Assembly (NCBI GenBank): GCA_031273405.1
Contig: JAISRW010000144.1
Location: forward strand, 1-5,379
Reading direction: 5' to 3'
Source of the DNA: Treponema sp.
GTDB taxonomy: Bacteria; Spirochaetota; Spirochaetia; Treponematales; Breznakiellaceae
Length of the DNA stretch: 5,379 bases
Shown here: positions 1 to 5,286 of the stretch, in pieces
Layout: the number at the start of each line of letters is the position of its first letter
Position numbering within the stretch: position 1 is the stretch's first letter
The notes under the pieces: model-generated
What the model saw: only the letters and a program-made list of their open reading frames with translations
Databases searched by the model: none
What the model was told of the DNA's origin: nothing
Program-made: the position numbers and the translations under genes

Positions 1-837
1 AACATGGAATTCGGGCTTTCCAATATGGCGGATGTCATCATCGCCGTTATGGGGCTTGACGGCGCCATAGAGGGCGAGGAGGGGGACGCCATCGCCTCGG
101 ATTCCAACGGAGACCGGGAGCGCATCGAGCTTCCCTCCTGGCAGCTTGAGTACCTCCGCAAAGTCAGGGCTGCCGGCAAACCCCTCATCCTGGTTCTTAC
201 CGGGGGCAGCCCCATCGCCGTACCCGAGGACATTGCCGACGCGATTCTCTTTGCCTGGTATCCCGGCGAGCAGGGAGGCCGGGCGGTGGCGGACATTATC
301 TTCGGCGACACGGTTCCCTCGGGGAAGCTTCCTATTACGTTCCCGGCGTCGACGGAACAGCTCCCGCCCTACGAGGACTACAGCATGAAGGGCAGAACCT
401 ACCGCTACATGACCGAAAAGCCCCTTTACCCCTTCGGCTTCGGCCTTTCGTATACGAGCTTCAGCTTCGACAGCCTGGAGCTTTCGGCTTCTTCTGTTTC
501 GGCGGGCGGCGGCGTGAGGGCCCTGGTAAAGGTGAGCAATACCGGCGGGCGGGACGCCGACGAGGTGGTACAGATCTATGTTTCAAAGGATGAAAAGGGC
601 GCCGGAGACCCCGCCTTTTCTCTCCGGGCTTTCAGACGCATATCGATCCCCGCGGGCAAAACCCTTACCGCCGAATTTGAGCTTCCCTCAGAGGCCTTTG
701 AGTCGGTGAACGAGGCCGGGGACAGCGTCCTCGTGCCGGGGGGCTATACCGTCATTGCCGCCGACGCGGCGCCCCTTCTCGTGGCAGCGGAAAAAGGCGC
801 GCCCCCTCCGGCGTCGGGAAAGATCACGGTGGTATGA
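1..837 (+). CDS. Glycoside hydrolase family 3 enzyme (beta-glucosidase/beta-xylosidase type), C-terminal part, 5' end outside window
   Basis: The frame is open from base 1, so the ATG at 4 is internal and the true start lies upstream; 278 residues remain. Visible in order: the end of the GH3 alpha/beta sandwich domain (residues about 9-115), with IEGEEGD at 23-29, GDR at 37-39, AWYPGEQGG at 85-93, FGD at 101-103 and GKLPITFP at 108-115; then EDYSMKGRTYRY and YPFGFGLSYT (143-152); then a fibronectin III-like domain (about 172-255). GH3 enzymes remove non-reducing terminal beta-glucose, beta-xylose or related sugars. The nucleophile aspartate lies in the missing N-terminal barrel. By analogy with the ISGEGYD segment of thermophilic GH3 beta-glucosidases, Glu26 is the likely acid/base; this is inference. 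The C-terminus is complete, ending TGA at 835-837. Substrate and any signal peptide cannot be judged. No T-run terminator directly follows; the nearest candidate is at 971-997. Confidence 0.93.
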   Translation, partial: NMEFGLSNMADVIIAVMGLDGAIEGEEGDAIASDSNGDRERIELPSWQLEYLRKVRAAGKPLILVLTGGSPIAVPEDIADAILFAWYPGEQGGRAVADIIFGDTVPSGKLPITFPASTEQLPPYEDYSMKGRTYRYMTEKPLYPFGFGLSYTSFSFDSLELSASSVSAGGGVRALVKVSNTGGRDADEVVQIYVSKDEKGAGDPAFSLRAFRRISIPAGKTLTAEFELPSEAFESVNEAGDSVLVPGGYTVIAADAAPLLVAAEKGAPPPASGKITVV

Positions 838-880
838 GTTCTATCCCCGCCCGCTTTCCTAGGAGCCTGTTGCACTTGTA

Positions 881-921
881 GGTTTTTATGGCTTTTTTCA
901 AGGAAAAATGCCATAAAAACC
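881..921. repeat. Long hairpin (unit 1 of the composite element)
   Basis: GGTTTTTATGGC (881-892) pairs perfectly with GCCATAAAAACC (910-921). After one T/T mismatch, TTTTTC pairs with GAAAAA around the loop AAG. This gives 18 base pairs over 41 bases. It is not followed by a T run (ACGATAAAT), so it does not resemble an intrinsic terminator in either direction. Confidence 0.85.
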
Positions 922-970
922 ACGATAAATGGGCTCCTAGGAGTTTGTTGCGCTTCGCACATGAAATCTG

Positions 971-997
971 AAAAAATCGCCGATCAGGCGATTTTTT
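971..997. terminator. Bidirectional intrinsic-terminator-like hairpin (unit 2)
   Basis: AAAAAATCGCC (971-981) and GGCGATTTTTT (987-997) form a perfect 11-bp stem around the loop GATCA. The core TCGCC/GGCGA is flanked by six A on one side and six T on the other, the classic shape of a terminator able to act on both strands. It is the first good terminator downstream of the GH3 gene, 134 bases after its stop, but it lies inside the repeat element, so its role in ending GH3 transcription is inferred. Confidence 0.55.
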
Positions 998-1018
998 ACT
1001 CTGCAAACTCCCAAAGCA

Positions 1019-1040
1019 GCCCCGAAAATCGGGCTTTTTG
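1019..1040 (+). terminator. Second terminator-like hairpin overlapping the palindrome
   Basis: CCCGA (1021-1025) pairs with TCGGG (1029-1033) around AAA, with further possible pairing of flanking GC. It runs directly into CTTTTTG (1034-1040). The short stem and only five T make it weaker than the hairpin at 971-997. Its right arm overlaps the 1032-1063 palindrome, so the two structures cannot fully coexist. Confidence 0.35.
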
Positions 1041-1063
1041 CGTCATTAATGACGCAAAAAGCC
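1032..1063. repeat. Perfect 32-bp palindrome (unit 3)
   Basis: The sequence from GGCTTTTTGCGTCATT (1032-1047) to its exact reverse complement AATGACGCAAAAAGCC (1048-1063) is symmetric with no mismatch and no spacer. Its centre is ATTAAT. As RNA it would fold with a small loop of central bases; as DNA it could extrude a cruciform or bind a dimeric protein. It is the core of unit 3, framed by AGCAGCC and GGCTGCT. Confidence 0.9.
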
Positions 1064-1084
1064 ACAAGAGCAACAGGCTGCTAG

Positions 1085-1486
1085 GGCTCCTTCGTTCAGG
1101 TTATACAGCAATTTTAAGGGAATCGTTGAGAAAGAGAATTTCGCCGGTTTTTGCGTCGGATACAAAGAAACAAGCCCCTAAATTATTCAACCCCCCCTGT
1201 AATTCCATCGAGGAAATCGAAGAAACCGTGGATTTCTTTGTTTTTTGCGCCATGCCGATTGAGAATCCTATATACATGACCTAAAGTCATATTGTATCAT
1301 GAGAAAACAACAACAAGTAACCGGGTTTCAAAATCAGGCGGTCAGGCAGGACCTTGATTTAAAAACCGCAGTCTTGAATTTTAAGTATACAAGAAATATC
1401 CGGCGGCTGCATGGTTCTTTATTTGGAGGCTTTCCCAAAACTTCAGTTTTAGGAAAAGCTCTTTGTATTGAGGAAGGGTAAGGTTG
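1085..1486 (+). other. Gene-free leader region upstream of the Mla operon
   Basis: About 400 bases with no recognisable gene or RNA. It is more AT-rich than the flanking genes and presumably carries the operon promoter. Possible but weak promoter elements are TTGCGC (1245-1250) with TATATA (1269-1274), spacer 18, and a TATACA at 1386-1391 without a good -35 box. A small inverted repeat ATGAC-CTAAA-GTCAT lies at 1276-1290, just after the first pair. GAAATC/GATTTC (1213-1218, 1231-1236) is another short inverted repeat. A 60-codon open frame (1299-1481) ends right before the permease but has no ribosome binding site and no recognised family. Confidence 0.4.
1428..1460 (+). promoter_or_regulatory. 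Hairpin just upstream of the permease ribosome binding site
   Basis: AAAAC (1437-1441) pairs with GTTTT (1446-1450) around TTCA. Below it, TTTCC (1431-1435) pairs with GGAAA (1452-1456) across one C/A mismatch, and GGC/GCT extends it with one bulged A. It ends 10 bases before the ribosome binding site AGGAAGGG (1471-1478). No T run follows, so it is more likely a leader-RNA structure than a terminator. Confidence 0.45.
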
Positions 1487-2245
1487 ATGGATTCTGCGTT
1501 AAGTTCCCTGCTTTATAATCTGGGGTTTTTTGTACTTATTCTTAAAGGAGTGGTACGCTTTATCCACCGGGGACAGACGGCATATAAGGTCCTGATAATG
1601 CAGATTCTTTTTACCTTTGTAGAAGCCCTGGGGATTTCGTCCCTCCTGGCTTTGGGAATAGGGGCGGCGGTGAACATTATCGGCCTTCCTTTCCTGACAA
1701 CCCTTTCCCAGGAGCGGCTCATCTATTCCCTGCTTATCACGATAATTACCCGGGAACTCGGGCCGCTCCTTACGGCCTTCATCATCATCGCCAGATCGGG
1801 GACGGCCATTGCCACCGAGATGGCGGGGATGGTGATTTCCCACGAGGTGGAAGCCTATATTTCCGTGGGCCTTGATCCGATAGAATACCTGGCGGTTCCG
1901 CGCTTTCTGGGGGTGACCATCTCCCTTTGCATGCTGAATATTTATTTTTCGATTTTCGGCCTGGCCGGCTCCTTTGCGGTGGCCCAGATTTTTAACCCCC
2001 TGCCGGCTTCGGTATATTTCGGGAATCTTCTCAGCGCCCTCTCCTTGCCGGATCTGCTTGTTTCTATTATAAAGAGTATATTCTTCGGGATGATCATCGC
2101 GGTGCTTGCTATGCTGCGGGGGCTTTCGGTAGAAAGGTCCAGCACCGAGGTTCCTGTAGCGGGCCTCCGGGCGGTAAGCTCCTCTTTCGGCTGGTGCATA
2201 ACGGTGGATATTTTAATATCCGCCTTTTATTATATAGTAGTTTGA
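1487..2245 (+). CDS. mlaE: MlaE-family ABC permease of the Mla/MCE lipid transporter
   Basis: This is the inner-membrane permease of an Mla-type phospholipid transport system. It has 252 residues, the usual family length. The family core is clear: TRELGPLLTAFIIIARSG (about residues 88-105), AIATEMAGM, and VGLDPIEYLAVPR (about 127-139), the MlaE signature segment. Hydrophobic stretches at about 33-66, 79-104, 140-170, 190-212 and 235-252 fit the multi-helix fold with a coupling loop at VGLDPIEY for the ATPase. The ATG at 1487 is preferred, with AGGAAGGG (1471-1478) 8 bases upstream; a TTG at 1484, one codon earlier, is the alternative. It is the first gene of the cluster, 99 bases before the ATPase. 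The substrate is presumably a phospholipid, but this is known only from the family; direction of transport cannot be read. Confidence 0.93.
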   Translation: MDSALSSLLYNLGFFVLILKGVVRFIHRGQTAYKVLIMQILFTFVEALGISSLLALGIGAAVNIIGLPFLTTLSQERLIYSLLITIITRELGPLLTAFIIIARSGTAIATEMAGMVISHEVEAYISVGLDPIEYLAVPRFLGVTISLCMLNIYFSIFGLAGSFAVAQIFNPLPASVYFGNLLSALSLPDLLVSIIKSIFFGMIIAVLAMLRGLSVERSSTEVPVAGLRAVSSSFGWCITVDILISAFYYIVV

Positions 2246-2344
2246 GTAAATGTTCCGTAACCAGCTCGAAATAAAACGTAGTTTTTTTCGAGGGGCGTTA
2301 GTCCCTCCTGAGTAGTTACGATCTTTCGTTTTGACAGGTGTTTT
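2246..2344 (+). promoter_or_regulatory. Structured spacer between permease and ATPase genes
   Basis: A 99-base AT-rich spacer with nested pairing. An outer stem CGTAAC (2256-2261)/GTTACG (2315-2320) encloses a hairpin, CTCGAAA (2265-2271)/TTTCGAG (2286-2292) continued by AAAAC/GTTTT around GTA. A second possible stem is GAGGG (2290-2294)/CCCTC (2303-2307). The first and second hairpins overlap at 2290-2292, so they compete. The ribosome binding site AGG(TG) at 2336-2340 lies outside and is weak. The first hairpin shares its core with the next spacer. A regulatory or mRNA-processing role is inferred. Confidence 0.5.
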
Positions 2345-3079
2345 ATGGCGGCTATAATTGAAATGAAAAATGTTTCGTTTATCGCTCAGAACAGACCGGT
2401 AGTGAGGAATTTTTCCCACCAGTTTGAGGAGGGGAAAACAACCGCCCTAGTAGGACCTTCGGGAAGCGGCAAAAGTACGGTGCTTAAGCTTGCCGCCGGA
2501 CTTCTGGTTCCCGCATCGGGGGAAGTTTCGTTCAGAGGCAAAAATATTTTTCATATGAACCGCAAAGAGAACCTCAACTTCCGCCGCGAGGGCGCCATGG
2601 TTTTCCAGGATTCCGCTCTTTGGGCGAATCAAACCCTCTACCAGTGCCTGGAACTGCCCCTGAGGATACACTTTCCTGAATTGACCGACCGGGAACGGGA
2701 AGACCGCATTCAGGCCGTGCTTGGGGACGTAGGTTTCAGGCGGGATCTTTCGGTGCGGCCGGCGGCGCTTTCTATGGGGGAGCAGAAGCTCATCGCCTTT
2801 GCCCGGGCCATGATCTGCCGGCCCGTTTTGCTCTATCTGGACGAGTGGACCGAATCCCTGGACGATTCGGCGGCCCAGAGGCTCGTCCAGTTGGTTCAGA
2901 ACCAGCAGCGGGAGGGGCATACCGTCATCCTGGTGAGCCATGATTTCCGTATTGTGAAAAGCCTGGCCGACTATGTGCTGATGATTCTGGGCGGCCAGTT
3001 CTTCCTTAAGTTTTCCCGCCGACAGATGGAAGAAGACGAGGATCTGGCCAACTATGTGGAAAGGGGTATTGCCTCATGA
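2345..3079 (+). CDS. mlaF: MlaF-type ABC transporter ATP-binding protein
   Basis: The cytoplasmic ATPase that should power the MlaE permease; 244 residues, normal for an ABC nucleotide-binding subunit. Visible motifs: Walker A GPSGSGKST (37-45), Q-loop VFQDS (86-90), signature LSMGE (142-146) followed by QKLIAFARAM, Walker B VLLYLDE (161-167), D-loop SLDD (171-174) and H-loop His199 in VSHD. The catalytic Glu167 and His199 are present, so it should be active. Two departures from consensus: LSMGE in place of LSGGQ, and Trp168 where most ABC proteins have proline after Walker B (DEW, not DEP). The start ATG at 2345 has AGG at 2336-2338. Its stop TGA (3077-3079) lies inside the hairpin that begins the next spacer. 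Assignment to the Mla family rests on its position between MlaE and MCE genes. Confidence 0.92.
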   Translation: MAAIIEMKNVSFIAQNRPVVRNFSHQFEEGKTTALVGPSGSGKSTVLKLAAGLLVPASGEVSFRGKNIFHMNRKENLNFRREGAMVFQDSALWANQTLYQCLELPLRIHFPELTDREREDRIQAVLGDVGFRRDLSVRPAALSMGEQKLIAFARAMICRPVLLYLDEWTESLDDSAAQRLVQLVQNQQREGHTVILVSHDFRIVKSLADYVLMILGGQFFLKFSRRQMEEDEDLANYVERGIAS

Positions 3080-3139
3080 AACTACGTTTCATGTCCGATT
3101 TTACGGTACGCCCTCAGGGCGCACGGAGTTAGTTTCATT
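3075..3139 (+). promoter_or_regulatory. Structured spacer between ATPase and MCE genes with alternative pairing near the start codon
   Basis: CATGAAAC (3075-3082) and GTTTCATG (3086-3093) form a perfect 8-bp hairpin with loop TAC that spans the ATPase stop codon. CGCCC (3109-3113)/GGGCG (3117-3121) forms a second hairpin with loop TCA, just before the ribosome binding site GGAG (3125-3128). ATGAAACTA (3076-3084) is also an exact complement of TAGTTTCAT (3130-3138), which lies between GGAG and the MCE ATG at 3140. The first hairpin and this long-range stem are mutually exclusive, which suggests control of MCE translation. Role inferred. Confidence 0.55.
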
Positions 3140-4183
3140 ATGAAATTCAAAATCCGCTTTGCGGATCAGATTGCGGGATTCTTTATCATTGTCGCCCTGA
3201 TCTCGGTGGTTTTTATTATCGTTATGCTTGGCCGTTCCCAGCGTTGGTTTGCCACGGATTATGCTTTTAACACTATCCTGCCTTCGGCGGCAGGGTTGGG
3301 CAAGAATATGCCGGTCCAGTACAAGGGGTTTACCATCGGCAATGTCAAGAACTTTCATCTGACTGAGGCTGACGAGGTCGAGGTGATCTTCCTGATCCAT
3401 GACCAGTATGTTGACAGGGTAAAAGAAGGCTCCATGGTGGAACTCATGGTAAGCCCGGTGGGTCTGGGGAACCAGTTCCTTTTTCACGCCGGAAAAGGGA
3501 CGGCACCCCTTTCCGCCGGCGATTTTATACCCGCCGTGGGTTCGGAAATGGCCAGGGCCTATATACGCCAGGGGCTGGCAAGCGCACCCCATTACGACGA
3601 CAGCATCAGCCTCCTCATGAACCGGGCCAGCTCCGTCCTGGACGAGATCGACCGGGTCCTGGTCCAGGTGGAAGACGCCTTCCGGGGCAGCGAAGAAACC
3701 GTCATCGGCCAGATTGTTGGCGGAGTGAACAGGACGGTTGCGGGAGCGGAGACCCTGCCGGGGACTATCGATAAAACCGCCGCGGATCTCATAAAGGATA
3801 TTGACGATCTCAAGGCCATACTGGAGGACGAGCTTGAGCGTATCAATCCTATCATAGCGGATGTCAACGCCCTCTCGTCCAAGTTGAACGATCCGGAGGG
3901 CCTAGTTTATACTGTCCTGGATACCAACGAAGAGGTATATACCAGTCTGGTGAGCTCCCTTAATTCGGTTTCGTCGATTCTGGAAAACCTGGACAGAACC
4001 GCCGCCTTTATTCCCGGCCAGCTTCCCCAGATTGCGGGGCTCATCATGGAACTCAGGACAACCATGAAAACCGCGGAAGATGTGCTGACAGCCCTCACCA
4101 ATAATCCCCTCCTGAGGAGGGGGATCCCCGAACGTGTGGAGACCCAATCCAGCGGTACCAGCCCGAGGGACATTCAGTTTTAG
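3140..4183 (+). CDS. mlaD: MlaD-type MCE domain protein, membrane-anchored
   Basis: The substrate-binding or channel subunit of the Mla transporter, anchored in the inner membrane with its bulk in the periplasm. It has 347 residues, much longer than the roughly 180-residue E. coli MlaD. One hydrophobic anchor at about 11-30 follows a short basic start (MKFKIRF). The MCE domain runs from about 41 to 120, with AAGLGKNMPVQYKGFTIGNV (50-69), the family's hallmark, and a later VSPVGLGNQFLF (104-115). The remainder (about 152-330) is polar and strongly helical, with many leucine/isoleucine repeats, consistent with a coiled-coil needle or barrel extension seen in longer MCE proteins. It ends with NPLLRRGIPER and a short polar tail. 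The ATG at 3140 has GGAG 11 bases upstream, a rather long gap. MCE proteins usually form hexamers. The frame stays open for 18 codons beyond the TAG stop. Confidence 0.93.
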   Translation: MKFKIRFADQIAGFFIIVALISVVFIIVMLGRSQRWFATDYAFNTILPSAAGLGKNMPVQYKGFTIGNVKNFHLTEADEVEVIFLIHDQYVDRVKEGSMVELMVSPVGLGNQFLFHAGKGTAPLSAGDFIPAVGSEMARAYIRQGLASAPHYDDSISLLMNRASSVLDEIDRVLVQVEDAFRGSEETVIGQIVGGVNRTVAGAETLPGTIDKTAADLIKDIDDLKAILEDELERINPIIADVNALSSKLNDPEGLVYTVLDTNEEVYTSLVSSLNSVSSILENLDRTAAFIPGQLPQIAGLIMELRTTMKTAEDVLTALTNNPLLRRGIPERVETQSSGTSPRDIQF

Positions 4184-4246
4184 TCCCTTCTCGATGATGC
4201 GGCGGAGGCTAATGACGAGGCAATTACCGAGGCTATATAGAGAGTT

Positions 4247-5134
4247 ATGGAAAATATGAAAGACGGCAAATTATTGGTCCTGGCGCTCATCGTTTTATTC
4301 GCGGCCTGCTCTTCGGCGCCCTCGAAGCCGGCCGAAATCTTCACCGACCGGAACCTGGCGGCCGGCCAGCTTGACATGGCCAACAAAACGGCGAACCAGG
4401 GAAGATACCAGGACGCCCTGATCGTGCTTGAGGAGGCCCGGAGGCTGGCCATCGGCGCCGATGATCCCGCCCTCAGAATAAAGACCGCCATTTCCCGGGG
4501 GAATATTTATTTTTCCATGGGCCGCCACGGCGAAGCTTTTAAAGACTGGGAAAGCGCCGCGGTCGAGGGAGACGCAGCCGGCCAGGGAAACCTGGCGGCC
4601 CTGGCCAGGATCTATACGGCCCGGGGCCGGTTGGTTCTCAATTCCCCGGAGTTCAGAGCCGGTCTTTCTGTCGAAGAAATCAGGAATCAGATTCAGGGCG
4701 AAATTTCACTCATCAATAAGGACGATCAGGCCCTCGCCATGGGCTGGATGGTGCTTGGGCTGGCCGAGAAGGAACTGGAACGCTATATCGAGGCCGAGAG
4801 CGCCGCCAGGCGGGCACTGGCTATTCACGAAAAAGGCCTTTTTCTGGAAGAAGCCGCTTACGACTGGTATCTTATCGCGTCAATACGCTCGGTGTCGGAG
4901 CAATACGCCGCCGCCTTGGAGGCCCTGGCAACGGCCATAGGCTTTGACCGCCGGGCGGAGAACGGCTTCGGCCTTGCCTCAAGCTGGCAGGCTATGGGCG
5001 AGGTCTACCTTAAAAACGAACAGCCCGGCGAGGCGGAGGCCGCTTTCCGCCGGGCCGCCGAAATATTCAGGGCCCTCCGCCTGGACGACGCCGCCCGGAA
5101 AGCCGAAGCCCGGCTGCTGGAAATCCCGCAATAG
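4247..5134 (+). CDS. TPR-repeat lipoprotein encoded with the Mla operon
   Basis: A predicted exported lipoprotein of 295 residues. The N-terminus has a short charged start, a hydrophobic core (LLVLALIVLFAA) and Cys21 in FAAC followed by SSAPS; phenylalanine at -3 is atypical for E. coli but tolerated in spirochaetes. The mature part is all-helical with TPR-like units at about 41-68, 80-107, 163-194, 204-235 and 243-276; clear hallmarks are GRYQDAL, GNIYFSMGRHGEAF and GEVYLKNEQPGEAEAAFRRA. TPR domains bind proteins, so it may be a periplasmic partner of the MCE protein; no MlaC or MlaA gene is present here. It follows the MCE stop by 63 bases. Either ATG 4247 or ATG 4256 could start it: GAGAG (4240-4244) is too close to the first and fits the second better, and both leave a working signal peptide. 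Exact function is unknown. Confidence 0.82.
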   Translation: MENMKDGKLLVLALIVLFAACSSAPSKPAEIFTDRNLAAGQLDMANKTANQGRYQDALIVLEEARRLAIGADDPALRIKTAISRGNIYFSMGRHGEAFKDWESAAVEGDAAGQGNLAALARIYTARGRLVLNSPEFRAGLSVEEIRNQIQGEISLINKDDQALAMGWMVLGLAEKELERYIEAESAARRALAIHEKGLFLEEAAYDWYLIASIRSVSEQYAAALEALATAIGFDRRAENGFGLASSWQAMGEVYLKNEQPGEAEAAFRRAAEIFRALRLDDAARKAEARLLEIPQ

Positions 5135-5273
5135 TCAACCACAACCACGGTGCTATGATAAACAGTTTACGACGATCTCCAACGGTACGCCCTATACTAT
5201 TACAGAAATTTAACCAATGTCAACGCAAGTTAAGGCCTATACAGGAGAAGGAAGAAAGTATAAACTAAGGCCA

Positions 5274-5279
5274 GAGGAG
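5274..5279 (+). promoter_or_regulatory. Strong ribosome binding site for the gene starting at 5287
   Basis: GAGGAG lies 7 bases before the ATG at 5287, ideal spacing, and supports a genuine gene start there despite the broken frame. A second purine-rich stretch, AGGAGAAGGAAG (5242-5253), has no start codon at useful distance. The rest of the 152 bases after the TPR gene holds no clear terminator. Confidence 0.6.
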
Positions 5280-5286
5280 AGATGAC

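Larger units (their letters stand above)
858..1084. repeat. Composite non-coding element of three hairpin units with 20-bp terminal inverted repeats and CTAG flanks
   Basis: The outer ends TAGGAGCCTGTTGCACTTGT (860-879) and the reverse complement of 1064-1083 match at 18 of 20 positions. CTAG sits at both borders (859-862 and 1081-1084) and again inside (937-940). A third, weaker copy of the terminal motif lies at 938-957 (15 of 20). Inside are three consecutive units. Unit 1 has arms CCTAGGAGCC (858-867) and GGCTCCTAGG (932-941) around a hairpin at 881-921. Unit 2 has arms GGAGTTTG (940-947) and CAAACTCC (1004-1011) around a hairpin at 971-997. Unit 3 has arms AGCAGCC (1015-1021) and GGCTGCT (1076-1082) around a palindrome at 1032-1063. 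No transposase is encoded. It looks like a MITE-like or other small dispersed repeat; the family is not recognised. A 107-codon open frame crossing it (961-1284) is probably spurious. Confidence 0.75.

Noticed and set aside
881..921. Hairpin as terminator of the GH3 gene
   Set aside because: Strong stem but no T run on either side; the 971-997 hairpin is a better candidate.
961..1284. 107-codon open frame across the hairpin element, MKSEKIADQ...
   Set aside because: It begins within the repeat, reads through two hairpin units and has no ribosome binding site or family resemblance; probably an accidental frame over repeat DNA.
1299..1481. 60-codon open frame ending just before the permease gene
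   Set aside because: No ribosome binding site before its ATG, no recognisable motif or membrane segment, and it overlaps the leader hairpin. A small leader peptide is not excluded but is unsupported.
1085..1486. tRNA, riboswitch or CRISPR array in the leader
   Set aside because: No T-loop or acceptor pattern, no recognisable aptamer core and no regularly spaced direct repeats seen.
2331..2336. TTGACA, a perfect -35 box, upstream of the ATPase gene
   Set aside because: It lies 9 bases before the ATG, leaving no room for a -10 element upstream of the gene; coincidence with the ribosome binding site region.
4944..5213. 89-codon frame overlapping the TPR gene, ending QFTTISNGTPYTITEI
   Set aside because: Most of it is a shadow of the TPR gene. 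The last 16 residues look protein-like, but the other frames there do too, so a gene remnant cannot be claimed.
5155..5268. 37-codon frame MINSLRRSPTV...
   Set aside because: No ribosome binding site, rare-looking codons and no family; likely chance.
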